The notes under the pieces were generated by a model. The model saw only the letters and a program-made list of their open reading frames with translations, made no database searches and was not told the DNA's origin. From the NCBI GenBank assembly GCA_036971715.1, contig JAVHJL010000007.1, forward strand, positions 496,001 to 560,000: a DNA stretch of 64,000 nt. The letters are read 5' to 3'. The translations under genes and the position numbers were made by a program. The stretch's first letter is position 1, and every line of letters begins with the position of its first letter. This document shows, piece by piece, positions 32,671-42,971 of this stretch. This DNA comes from Arthrobotrys musiformis. Its lineage: Eukaryota; Ascomycota; Orbiliomycetes; Orbiliales; Orbiliaceae.

Positions 32671-33468
32671 ATGACGGACACTTCGACCACGGCCGCCAAA
32701 CCATCCGGCGTAACTCCCACTACAGCTGCTCCAGAAGTCCCATCCAATACAGAAACCTCATCGTCTCCAAAACCAAATCTCCCAGCCTCAAATCCAAACC
32801 CCCTCCCAGAGTCTCCGGCATATACGGCATCAGATTCCGTATACCCTCCTCCAGCAGAGCCAGAGTCTCGTCCTGCTGCCCCAACTTCTACCACAATCAA
32901 CAACCTCACAGAGATACCGCCTTCCACCGCCACTACCACGGATACACTCGAATCCCTAGACGACGACACCACTCCCACAAAAACCACAACTGCAACGACA
33001 ACCGTAAACCTGACCGACCCACCAGCTCCACAACCAGGTGCTGTTCCGACCCCAGTTTCCACAGCGACTACCACCCAACCTCCTCGCTCCCCGGTTGATC
33101 CACAGCCGGCTGGTATCCCCAGACTCCCAATCCAAACGTCAGCCGCGTATCCAACTTCCTCATCCTTCGGCATGCCTCCCACCGCCCCTCCAGTGCAGAC
33201 CACATATGGTCCGCCAGAGGTGACCATGCGAGGGCAGCCCATCCCATCATACACTGCCACCGCTACATCGACGTCCTACAATGGTTATCCAAGTGCCGTT
33301 CGAAGGAGCAGTGAAATCGCGGCCGCCCCGGGTGGGTATAGGCAGCGCCCGAATGCAGACAGCTACATTCCTCCGAGCCAACAGCCGGAGAGGGAAGAAG
33401 GCATCCTAGGAAAGGTTTCGAAAGCAGTGGATAGGTTTAACGAGTGGATGGTTGGACAAGGAAAGTAA
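32671..33468 (+). CDS. Pro/Thr/Ser-rich protein of unknown function
   Basis: Single exon, 265 residues. About 220 residues are low-complexity Pro, Thr, Ser and Ala, with no signal peptide or membrane segment, so a disordered intracellular protein is likely. The only stretch with fold potential is the C-terminus, EEGILGKVSKAVDRFNEWMV, which would make a short amphipathic helix and may be the conserved functional end. The codon pattern and the unbroken frame support a real gene; opposite-strand frames here are shadows of the Pro/Thr codons. It shares a divergent promoter with RPS7. No family recognised. Confidence 0.75.
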   Translation: MTDTSTTAAKPSGVTPTTAAPEVPSNTETSSSPKPNLPASNPNPLPESPAYTASDSVYPPPAEPESRPAAPTSTTINNLTEIPPSTATTTDTLESLDDDTTPTKTTTATTTVNLTDPPAPQPGAVPTPVSTATTTQPPRSPVDPQPAGIPRLPIQTSAAYPTSSSFGMPPTAPPVQTTYGPPEVTMRGQPIPSYTATATSTSYNGYPSAVRRSSEIAAAPGGYRQRPNADSYIPPSQQPEREEGILGKVSKAVDRFNEWMVGQGK

Positions 33469-33814
33469 GATGGTAGCAGATAAGTCGGGTAGCGGTAGCG
33501 TTTGTTATAATTAAATTCTCGGTTTTTGTCATTCGAGGAGTTGGGTTTGAACTTTCCGTTTCGTCGGGAAGGACTTTTTTATACTACTGTTATCGGACGG
33601 TTTGGGTATGTACTAGGTGGTGCCAAATTGCATGGGATGGTCTTTTTTGTAGTACTAGCAGCTTGTAAACTAGCAAATTAAATGGATATTAAAATGGAAG
33701 CCTTAACTTTTTTTTTATCAAGCAAAATACTCGGTGTCATCATCCACATAGCATACAGTATATAAGTGCCTGGGTAGGAGGTATATATTACAAATATCGA
33801 GACCGGTTCTCGCC
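33469..33814. other. Convergent 3' region
   Basis: 346 bases between two convergent stops. A run of nine T lies at about 33709-33717. Nothing else seen. Confidence 0.6.
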
Positions 33815-35857
33815 TTAAGCCTCAGCTTCGGTAGCTTCTTTTGTACCCTTGTTCTTTCGTCTCCGCTTCTTCTTCTTGTCGGCGGAAGCAGCGCCTTCTT
33901 CGCCGCCATCGGCCTTTGGCTTATCACCCTTCTCCTTTTTGCTCTTCTTTGCGGATTTATCGCCCTTTCCGCCACCGTTGAGTTCCTCCCAGCTGATTTC
34001 AGCCTTTCCGAAGACCTCTTTCCTCCACTCTCTGAGTTTGAAGCCCTTGTTCTTGGCATACCTCTTTCTATCCTTGAGTTTCTTCGCATCATCTCTATAG
34101 GCTGCTAGTTTCTTCAAACCAGCATAGGTATTCAGCTGCTTATCACCAGCGAATAGGATATCCGTCGGCGTAAGCTGGAAAGACTCGGGGGTAACTTCAC
34201 GGTAACGGAAGACGGAGCCGCCGTTCTTCGAGGATCCCGGAAGGGAGAGGGGCATTTTGTCGTCGACGTAGGATTCAATTTGGGCGCGGAGGAGTCTATC
34301 TGCCCTTTTATCCTTCTTTGCGCCTTTCTTTGGTTTCTCTGCTGCGGAAGATGATGAGGCTGCGATGGGTTTTTCGAGTGCGACGCCTCCTTCTTCGGCG
34401 TCTCCGGCGTCGGACATTGATTCGTCGGCTTTGAAGTCGGGGACGAGATCGTTGATGTCGATATCGTCGTCCCATGTCGGCTTCTTCGGCTTCTTCGACT
34501 TTTTGCCCTTACCCTTGTCTTCATCTTCTTCGTCATCATCGTCATCGTTTCCAAGGCCTTCTTTTTCGTCATAGTATTTGTCGCCATAGAGATCGCCCAT
34601 CTGTTTATCCCAGCCTTCATCTTCCCAAGCGTCGTCGAGGAATTTCTTCCATTTATCGCCGACAGCCTCAGCCTCAGCTTCAACCTCGAGACCTCCAGCT
34701 TCTCGTACCATCTTGATTTTCTTTTCCATTTCCTCAACCCTCAACTTTCTCAACCGGCTCTTCTCTGCATTTTTCTCCTCTTCTTCTCTTTCCTTTCGTG
34801 ACCTTTTATCGTCTCGCGCCTTCTTTCTTCTGCTCTTCTCCTCCCTTCTCAGCGACTTTTGTTTCGCGATGTCTCTGGCGTGTGTGATGATTTTCGACCT
34901 ATCGGCGATAGTCGGGTCCTCGAATCGCATGTTGTACATCTGCTCAAACTCTTCCGCTGCATCTTCCTCTTCCTCGTCGTCAGATTCGAACGGGAGGTTC
35001 CCGGCGGCGTCCTTTGGCATCCAGGCCTTCGTCGTAAAGAAAGCATCCAAAAACTTCTCCGGGTCCGCTTCGGGGTTTTCTGGTAGCGCGACATCGGGTG
35101 TCTCTTCTTCCTCGGCTCCTTGCTCATTTGGTTTCCGAATCAAAAAGTCTGCCTCCTCCTCCTCATCCGACCCCTCAGCAGCAGCGTGCATCTCCCCGAC
35201 AACCGTTCGCTTCAGGTGCTCTTGTTCCTCGACGTAGGTCATGGGAGGTGCATCTTCGTCCTCGCCGCCTGTGTATCCCTCCATAATATTCTTTTGGTGG
35301 TATTGTTTCAACGTCATGCTCTTCTCCTTCGGCGCCTTGTCATCTCCACCTTCGGCATCTTCGTCGTCAAAGAACTTGGCTTTTAAATCGTATACCCTCG
35401 GATCCTTCGATCGGATGGCATTGATGGTTGCTTTGATCTGAGCGTCTATATCATTCGTGACCAGCTCACCAATTTCATCCTCATCCTCCGATGAAGAGGA
35501 TTCATCAGATGATGCGAGGGAGTCTTCGTCATCATCGCCGTCGGTTTTCCGCCGCTTGGAGGATGAAGATTTACCGTATTTCTCTTCGAGACGGTGGAGT
35601 TCCTCGCGTTTTTTGTTATGCTCGAATCGTTTGGCGTATTCGGCATTGATCTTGAATCCGGACTCCGAATCTTCGGCATCGGAGCCGTCGTCGGTGGCTT
35701 TGCGTTTTTTGGAACCATTGGGTTTGGCAGAGGTGGTGTCGGCTTCGCTGTCGGAGTCGAAGGAGAGGACGGTTTTGGAGTGGATTGTTGTATCTTTTGG
35801 GTGGGCGTCGCCGTTGGCCTCGCGGGCTTTGGCAGTTGCGGACTTCTTACGTGCCAT
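33815..35857 (-). CDS. KRI1: Ribosome biogenesis protein Kri1
   Basis: Nucleolar protein needed for 40S subunit assembly; in yeast it associates with Krr1. Intronless, 680 residues from MARKKSATAKAREANG; the open frame extends 48 codons upstream, but the extra part looks non-coding and holds promoter elements, so the inner Met at 35857 is used. Typical features: highly acidic Asp/Glu blocks, KINAEYAKRFEHNKKREEL near the N-terminus, MTYVEEQEHLKRTVV, a charged coiled coil, and the conserved C-terminal domain (about 560-617) with LFAGDKQLNTYAGLKKLAAY and KGFKLREWRKEVFG. It ends in a Lys/Arg-rich nucleolar-type tail. Yeast Kri1 is 591 residues; the extra length is acidic linker. Divergent with RPS3 across 418 bases. 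Confidence 0.95.
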   Translation of the reverse strand: MARKKSATAKAREANGDAHPKDTTIHSKTVLSFDSDSEADTTSAKPNGSKKRKATDDGSDAEDSESGFKINAEYAKRFEHNKKREELHRLEEKYGKSSSSKRRKTDGDDDEDSLASSDESSSSEDEDEIGELVTNDIDAQIKATINAIRSKDPRVYDLKAKFFDDEDAEGGDDKAPKEKSMTLKQYHQKNIMEGYTGGEDEDAPPMTYVEEQEHLKRTVVGEMHAAAEGSDEEEEADFLIRKPNEQGAEEEETPDVALPENPEADPEKFLDAFFTTKAWMPKDAAGNLPFESDDEEEEDAAEEFEQMYNMRFEDPTIADRSKIITHARDIAKQKSLRREEKSRRKKARDDKRSRKEREEEEKNAEKSRLRKLRVEEMEKKIKMVREAGGLEVEAEAEAVGDKWKKFLDDAWEDEGWDKQMGDLYGDKYYDEKEGLGNDDDDDEEDEDKGKGKKSKKPKKPTWDDDIDINDLVPDFKADESMSDAGDAEEGGVALEKPIAASSSSAAEKPKKGAKKDKRADRLLRAQIESYVDDKMPLSLPGSSKNGGSVFRYREVTPESFQLTPTDILFAGDKQLNTYAGLKKLAAYRDDAKKLKDRKRYAKNKGFKLREWRKEVFGKAEISWEELNGGGKGDKSAKKSKKEKGDKPKADGGEEGAASADKKKKRRRKNKGTKEATEAEA

Positions 35858-35946
35858 TGTGAAGAAAAGATAAGTTGGTGATCGAATTGATTGCTTGGAC
35901 GTTCGAGAAGATAGAAGGGACGACCTCTGCGACCAGGCGAGACAGC

Positions 35947-35960
35947 AAATTTTCCATCGC
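35947..35960 (-). promoter_or_regulatory. RRPE/PAC-like element of KRI1
   Basis: On the KRI1 sense strand the order is GCGATG then GGAAAATTT, about 90-104 bases upstream of the ATG. PAC (GCGATGAG) and RRPE (AAAATTT) are the two motifs of the ribosome-biogenesis regulon in yeasts. The match is to the cores only. Confidence 0.45.
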
Positions 35961-36009
35961 TTGTCGCCCCAAAAAGGGACGCTAAAAGTTTTAAGCCGCA
36001 TCGAACTAC

Positions 36010-36079
36010 CACGTGATCTAAATACTGTTTGTCATCTCCTCGCTTATATTTCCGTATTTGGTATGGGCTCAGATTAGGG
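36010..36079. promoter_or_regulatory. CACGTGAT E-box and TTAGGGC element, RPS3 promoter
   Basis: CACGTG at 36010-36015 and TTAGGG at 36074-36079, about 261 and 197 bases upstream of the RPS3 ATG. The flanking GATTAGGGC is identical to the RPS7 copy. E-box distal and TTAGGG proximal is also the RPS7 order. Confidence 0.6.
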
Positions 36080-36275
36080 CTTCGCTGAGTGGAAGCCCTC
36101 ACCCAACCAAACCCAGCTGGGAATTTTTCTCAGAGCGGGCATTGGCAGCTTCAACAACAGCAGCAAAGGACGACGACGACCCCATTTTCGATCTCGACAT
36201 CCCCCCCCCCTTCAAACAAAACCGACGACACTTACGAGCCTCAAATCTACCCAAGCTCTACCATCATCATCCAAA

Positions 36276-37451
36276 ATGGCCACCACTACTGCGTTAGTGC
36301 TCCCCCGATATAAAACTCCCCCTCTTCGAAATTCGAGAAGTTTGAATGTTGGAATTTTGGAAACAATGGAAATTTTGTGGAATTTGAAAAAGTGGGATAT
36401 GAAGTGCTGACGAAGAGGATTTATGGATAATACAGTATCTCTAAGAGAAGAAAGGCCGTCGCCGACGGTGTTTTCTACGCCGAATTGAACGAATTCTTCA
36501 CCAGAGAATTGGCTGAGGAAGGTTACTCTGGTGTCGAAGTCAGAGTTACCCCAACTGTCACCGATATCAGTATGTTCCACCGTCTTGCTCAAAATTTCGA
36601 TAAGGAACCGATTTCCAGCTGCCGGCTATATTTGGTGGAAGAGGAGGGATCGTGAAGCAGCTGGGATGGGGTTAGAAATATCGAAAGAAACGACGGATTG
36701 CTAATTGGGGTGTATAGTCATCCGTGCCACCCACACCCAGGAGGTTCTCGGAGAGCAGGGTCGCAGAATCCGCGAGCTTACCTCGTTGATCCAGAAGCGA
36801 TTCAAGTTCCCAGAAAACTCCGTCTCCCTATATGCCGCCAAGGTCCAGAACAGAGGTCTCTGCGCTGTCGCTCAGTGCGAGTCCCTCCGATACAAGCTCT
36901 TGAACGGTTTGGCCGTCCGAAGAGCTTGCTATGGTGTTCTCAGATTCATCATGGAGTCTGGTGCTAAGGGTTGCGAGGTCGTCGTCTCCGGAAAGTTGAG
37001 AGCCGCTCGTGCCAAGTCGATGAAGTTCACTGTACGCATTATATTATCTCTTTACTACTTATACATATGTTGGATTTTGGCTAACAATGGGTGATTTTTA
37101 TAGGACGGATTCATGATCCACTCCGGTCAGCCAGTCCGTGACTTCATTGACTCTGCCACCCGCCACGTCCTCCTCCGTCAGGGTGTCCTCGGTATCAAGG
37201 TCAAGATCATGCGCGGTTCCGACCCAGATGGCAAGGCCGGCCCCAACAAGTCCCTCCCGGATACCGTCACCATCATCGAGCCAAAGGAAGAACAACCAGT
37301 CCTCGCACCAAACTCGCAAGACTACACCGCCAAGCCAGCTGCCGTCGTCCCACCACCAGCCGAAGAGGCCGCACCAGCGGAAACCTACGAGCAACCACCA
37401 CCACCTCCTCCTGCGGCTGCTCCCGCTGCAGCTCCGGAAGCCGGCTGGTAG
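36276..37451 (+). CDS. RPS3: 40S ribosomal protein S3 (uS3)
   Basis: Small-subunit protein lining the mRNA entry tunnel. Four exons in phase: 36276-36292 (17 nt), 36436-36569, 36718-37031, 37104-37451, giving 270 residues. Hallmarks: SKRRKAVADGVFYAELNEFF, the KH-type domain RATHTQEVLGEQGRRIREL, LCAVAQCESLRYKLLNGLAV, RRACYGVLRFIMESGAKGCE, SGKLRAARAKSMKF, and the C-terminal domain with GFMIHSGQPVRDFID and LGIKVKIMRG. The last 40 residues are Ala/Pro-rich, a known variable extension. The first exon supplies only MATTT plus part of Ala. Codon bias is strong, as in the carrier gene. Introns of 143, 148 and 72 nt. Confidence 0.98.
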
Positions 37452-40400
37452 TAACTGTCGGCTTTTCGTGTTTTGCTTTTAAGGGTTTTTTTAATTCCTG
37501 CTGTGTATACATTTTCCCATTCCTGTTTTTTTTTCCTATTACGAGAATCTCTTAGGATGAAGGAGATTTCTTACGTATAATCCGATTTTTTTTTCCGTTG
37601 GGTCTGCTGCTCATTATGGCACTTGCGGGGGGGGGTTTTCATCCAATATCATCCATTTTCCTTTTTACCGAGCTCGCTTCTTACTACTTTATATTTCTTC
37701 TTTTTTTTTTCTGGCTTTTTTTTTTTGAAATAAAAAGTCAATAGACCCCCTTCCAACCTCGCCTTCTCCCCGGGGTTTTATACCCCCCTCTTAACGAACT
37801 CCGATCATCATGTGTAATGATACAAAAAATGAGAAAGAAGCTTGCTTGGCTATATTGTGTTCAGTACTAGTGACGTAGATGTCATATTGTGACCGAATCC
37901 CTGTTGAAAGGATGAGATGAAAGTATGTCGTAAGCCCATAAGGCTCCTGCATCATGGATAAGAAGTATAGTAAGTATCCAACGCGGGATGAATAAAAGCC
38001 CATGTAGAAACCCTTGCATTTGGTAGCGTAACGAAACAGCCATTGGGTCCTAGCTCTATTGTCTGCACGAGAATTGAGAAGAAAAAAAGTTAAGCTTGGA
38101 CGCTTTTTTGTACTTCCCCCTGGCCTATGGATCGAATTGAATCGATACTACGGGTTGTATTTTTTTTCTGTGTATGAAGGTATTTTATTTTATTTTTTTA
38201 TTTGAATGGGTTTTGGTTGCAGGTGACCCCTCTTTTTTCGAGAGGTGGGGCAGCTGGTTCGGAGGGACGCACCGGAGCTGCGTCTTTACTTACCTACAGC
38301 TCGGCGATATCACGAGCTTCTAAGATAATAATATATCGATCCCAATATCTCCGTATCACAATAATCATTCCGGAAACAAAGACGAGAATCAAGGTAAAAT
38401 AAAAATTAGATAATGAGTTACGATCAGTACCACAATTACCGGTGCACCAATGATACAAAGACCGGGATCTAGATCTGATATCCCATCCAGTGCAGTCCTG
38501 CCACTTCGGCTGTGTCCGCAGTAGGTGCGTGAGTGTGTGTAAAGACTACCCCTCCTTTCAAAAGGAAAAAAAAAAACATGCATTTCGAACCCCTGACCCG
38601 AAGCAACATCATGACATCTCAGCTCGCTATTCTCGGTTCGACTGCATACATTATTTAGTCGGATTTTCTGTATGTAGGTCCGGGGGGAAGGGGCCAGGCG
38701 GCAGGCGACCGATCTCGAGACCTGTTGTGATCAGGATATCATACTCTGCCAAATGCATCACAATCGAGCAACTTGGGCATTTGGTCACATGGTGCCTGTC
38801 TGCCTGCCTCAAAAACAAACCCGAAAGAAAAAAAAAAGTCTCAACCTGTCTGAACCGACGGATAGTTCGTATCTGGGGATATTATAATGTTAATGGGTAA
38901 TAATATGTGTAAGGTAATACCGCATTCGCTGTTCCGTTCGGGACTAGCCAGCAGCCACCGATAAGTGGTAGTCGAGCTGGAGCGGTTGAAAATGGGAAAT
39001 GGGAATCGAATCCGGGTTTGGTAGCGATGTCGTCGGAATCAGGGCATCGAGATTAGTTAGGACTCGGGGATTACGTGATGCATGATCGATAATTAGCTTG
39101 TTCTGCTATAGCTCTGGCGTTTATATAACAAGTATCGATATCCCCTCTTCTGACGGTGTACCTCCAACCTCCCATTTCTATTTTCTTTTTCTGTATAAAT
39201 ATCAATATCATCTCGATGAGGTCGCTCGACACTTCGACATTTGAATTCTATCTGTGCACTCGACTTGAGATAGCTCTGGGGATAACATTATTAGTTAATA
39301 TCGCTTAGCCTGGACTAGCCAACTAGACCGACTGCGGGCTGACTGCACTGCACTGCACTGACCCGAATTAACTGCTCACTGGCTTGACCTGACCCGACCT
39401 GTTCTAATCTGATCTGATCTGTTCAGACCGAGTCGACGCCGTCTCGCCTCACTTTGCCTCGAAATTTGGATCGGACTCCTCTCTGGGTCGATCTAGTCTA
39501 GGCCGGCGCTCTCTCTCTCGCTGTCACTTGCACTCTTGCTTCCACTCCTGTCCTGTCCCAGTTCAGTTACTCCAGAAGTTAGGCGGCATCCGGCGTGCTT
39601 CCGATATAAATATAAATATAGCCAGCCAGCTAGCCCGCTGCACCCTTTCTCCCTCAGATTGATATCCACCCCTGCAAGGAGAGACACCATCACCACCATC
39701 ACTGCCAATTCGGTCCAATTCGATCAACGTCATCTCGAAACCTGTCCGCATACTTCGCCTTGTACTTTATTCCTTGGCCGAAACCCCTTCCCTGATCCAA
39801 ACAAACACGGTTCATCAAGCGAGAAGGACCATCCAGCCTCGAAGGAATTACCAACTTCTTTTATAATTTTACAACTTCTTCTTTGCTAAAAACGGGAGCG
39901 AGGGGGATATTTCCTATACTAATTTTTCTTTTTCGTTACAAACCACGTTTAGATTAATTGCTCGCCGATACTGGTTGTGCTGCTCTCGAACGACGGCTAT
40001 ATATAAATCCTCCGGCCGGGCCCTTGCAAGCTAGTTGTTCTCAATCAATCGATCTGAATTCGAACCCCCTAGTCCTGACTCCTCCCAAACTTCTTGCATA
40101 CTCCTATATCTAAAAAAGATACTAGAAAAGAGAAAGAAGGAAGAAAATCCGGGGAAATTTAGGACCTCATCGGAAAGCCATCTTGATTGCCGATTGACTG
40201 CATCTCCAAAGCAAACAACAGCCGGCCAAACATAACAAAGAACAGGAACAACGACCACATATCCCCCCCAGCTGCCAACACATCTCCATCCCACCATCAC
40301 CATATCATCATCAATCCACCACCAATCAAATCCCCAAAGAACCCTCCTTCTCAACCCTCAAAATTCTCCAAAAGAAGTCTTAATAATTGGGATTTGAAGC

Positions 40401-40717
40401 TACCCTCTTACCCAACCCAGAAAAAAACAAAAAAAAGTCATCTACAGGAACTTCCGGAGTTCCCTGCCGAGACCTTCCGTGTGCCGGGAACCACCGACGC
40501 TTACCGGGGTTACACAATCCCGCTTTGCCAAAAATATAAACCAACCACTCGTCATCCTCCCGGAACTTCACTATCCCTGATTTCAACTCCAGATACCATC
40601 AAAAGGGACTCCAGAATAGTCTACCACGAAGCTCGTAGATAACCAGCAGGCGAGTGAGAGTAGCGAAGAGAAGACCAGGCGGAAAAGAGAAACGAAGCAG
40701 GAGATATATCAATAAAG
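37452..40717. other. Intergenic, 3.3 kb, upstream of Yippee gene
   Basis: Contains the RPS3 3' flank (T-rich to about 37740) and a long upstream region for the Yippee gene. Short tandem words occur at 39344-39361 (GCACT units) and 39385-39426 (GACCT and GATCT units). About 40030-40700 is C/A-rich and could be a long 5' leader with short upstream frames. No gene with domain signal. Confidence 0.5.
39344..39426. repeat. Short pentamer repeats
   Basis: Three to four GCACT units followed, after a 24-base gap, by imperfect GACCT/GATCT units. Simple-sequence origin is likely; they may help in strain typing. Confidence 0.6.
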
Positions 40718-41200
40718 ATGGGTCTCATCTATAACGAATATCTCAATTCCACAAGGATATATGGCTGCCGGACCTGTAAGGCCCATTTGGCAAACCATGA
40801 AGATATCATAAGTAGAGTATGTACCCTATCTCCGTTGTTAGCTATGTAAATCGGGAGTTCTTTATATACACCTCTACATGTGTTGGTGGATATACCAATC
40901 CAGGGGGGTTAAGGACAGATATACTCACCAATATATAACAAATGCTAACATGCCTCGCTTTAATAGAACTTCCGTGGCCAACACGGCAAAGCGTTTCTTT
41001 TTTCCAATGTAGTCAACAACGTCGAAGGTCAACCCGTCGAACGCAACATGACGACAGGACGCCATATCGTCAGAGATATCATGTGCCGGAGCTGCGACGA
41101 AATAGTAGGCTGGAAGTACGACAAGGCTTTCGAGAGCAGCGAGAAGTATAAAGAAGGGAAATACATCTTGGAGGCGGAATTACTGGTTAACGTCCGCTGA
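40718..41200 (+). CDS. Yippee-type zinc-binding protein
   Basis: Two exons in phase, 40718-40816 and 40967-41200, giving 110 residues, the standard size for this very conserved eukaryotic family (yeast Moh1, animal YPEL). Zinc ligands Cys17 and Cys20 (CRTC) and Cys73 and Cys76 (CRSC) are all present. The signature runs YGCRTCKAHLANHEDIIS, then NFRGQHGKAFLFSNVVNN, then MTTGRHIVRDIMC and CDEIVGWKYDKAFESSEKYK. The intron falls between ISR and NFRG. Family members are linked to stress response, growth control and E3-ligase complexes such as GID; the role of this one is not shown by sequence. It stands alone between two large gaps. Confidence 0.96.
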
Positions 41201-42842
41201 ATCCGTCGAGATTCGGGTCTGTGAAGCCGTGGTTTTTGGCTCTGGCCCCTCCGATGGGGATTACTTCTGGACCGGATGGTGTTTCTTAACCGATGGGGTT
41301 TTGGGTTCTTTTTCTCTTTTTTATCTATTGCGTCCGGCTTGCGTTTGGAATTCTGAGTTTTATGGGACTGCTATCATTTTTCTTCTTTCCTTTTGTTCGG
41401 TTGGAATACAGCGTGCACATTGTTTACCAGTTGGTGGGCAGTTGAGGGATATGTGAAGGAGGATTGCAGTGAAATGGACGGGTATGAGGTGGCCTCAAAG
41501 GATATGACAGTTGATATCATCCTAGCCAGTCATACCCGTCCATCCACCTCTTCACATTGTCCCTTCTCAACTGCTACACCCCGTTCCCTACCTTCCTTGA
41601 TTTCACGTTCAGCATCCTCATTCTGTTCCCGGCCTTTCCACTTGTTTTCAAATTCCCGGTGTTCCAAACATCCCTTTTTCTCCTCCTCCAGTTTCTTTGC
41701 GCAACTTTTCTTTTCCTTCTATGATATCCCCTCACACCTCAGCTCTTGACACTTTTGTACTGGTTTATTCTTCCCTTTTCCCACCTTTGGTGTTCTTCGG
41801 TGTTCCTTTGAGATGATACATTTGCTTTTGGTTTTTTTTAATTGGGTCTTTTGCTTTTCTCTTTTTCTCTTTGTTAATGGATTTTTTTTGTTTCTTGGAT
41901 TGTTTGGCGGTAGTGGCAGTAAGGGCTTTTACTTGTCCTCGGGGCATTCAAACAGAAAGCGATATAGCCTGGCTATTAGTATCGTCCCCGCCGCTGTAGT
42001 TAGTTTGGATTGGAGCCGCATGGCGGCTGAATGGAGATTGGAAGATATTTTTGAAACGAAATTGGAAATCAAAAATTATGAAATAACTCTTACTTTCCCT
42101 TTGAACTACTGCACCTAAGCAACGTAAGGTGTGCAAGTAATTGTACGAACAAGAGTGATTGTAGTATTATCCTCAACTGGGGGGATATATATCAACCTCG
42201 AATACGCAAATATGCGAAGTGGGATAGAGGTGAGGTGGTACTAGCAGGCATCGACCCGTTCGAGGATTTAATCCGTTTTCCGTCCTTCTTTATCGATTGG
42301 TTATCACCCGCTCGGTCAAGATTACCTCGTCTTTCGCATCCACACCCCGGATCTTGAATTCGGGGTGCATAGAACCTGCATGAATTGAACGGTCTAGACC
42401 GTAAGTATCAATGCATGTTCATTTTTTAATCCCGGTATTTCTCTTACTCATAGATTTGTACAATTTGTTCAAAGGTGTAGCTTCGCGAATTCTTCTTTTT
42501 ACAAAACTTCCTTCTACCCGGTTTTTCTAACCTCGGGAATACACCCCTCTCCATACTAACCACGAAGGATTTTTATATAGGATTTAGGGAAGGGTAGTTA
42601 GGCAATTATGGTGTGGGAAATTGGAGGCATGGGCTTTTTAGCTTTGCATGATTGGAATACCCAGATTGGATTTTCTGTTTCGTTTGATGGCGATGGCGAT
42701 TATCGATCCCTGCTGCACGGGTTATATACGTTACATACTTGGACGTTTGAAGTCGATGGGTAGTCTGCGCTGTGAGGATGGTTTTTATATCCGATCCCGT
42801 GCATTACATACGATTAACCATTGAAGGTTGATTTGATTGATC

Positions 42843-42971
42843 ATCCATGTAGCAGTACATGGAGCACACACCCTCGCAGATATGTTATACGCAGTATGTA
42901 GGTTTCATGCAGCTACATCCACGCCAAATTGAAGGCGAGTCGAGTTCGATCAATGATCCATGTAGCAGTAC
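42843..42971. repeat. 16-base direct repeat, first copy palindromic
   Basis: ATCCATGTAGCAGTAC occurs at 42843-42858 and again at 42956-42971, 113 bases apart. The first copy extends into a perfect inverted repeat (CCATGTA, GCAG, TACATGG; 42845-42862). Confidence 0.75.

Larger units (their letters stand above)
35858..36275. other. Divergent spacer, KRI1 / RPS3
   Basis: 418 bases between two genes of ribosome production pointing apart. It contains the RRPE/PAC-like pair near KRI1, the E-box/TTAGGG pair, and a perfect inverted repeat at 36076-36099 (AGGGCTTC / GAAGCCCT, 8-base loop) that overlaps the TTAGGG element. Confidence 0.65.
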
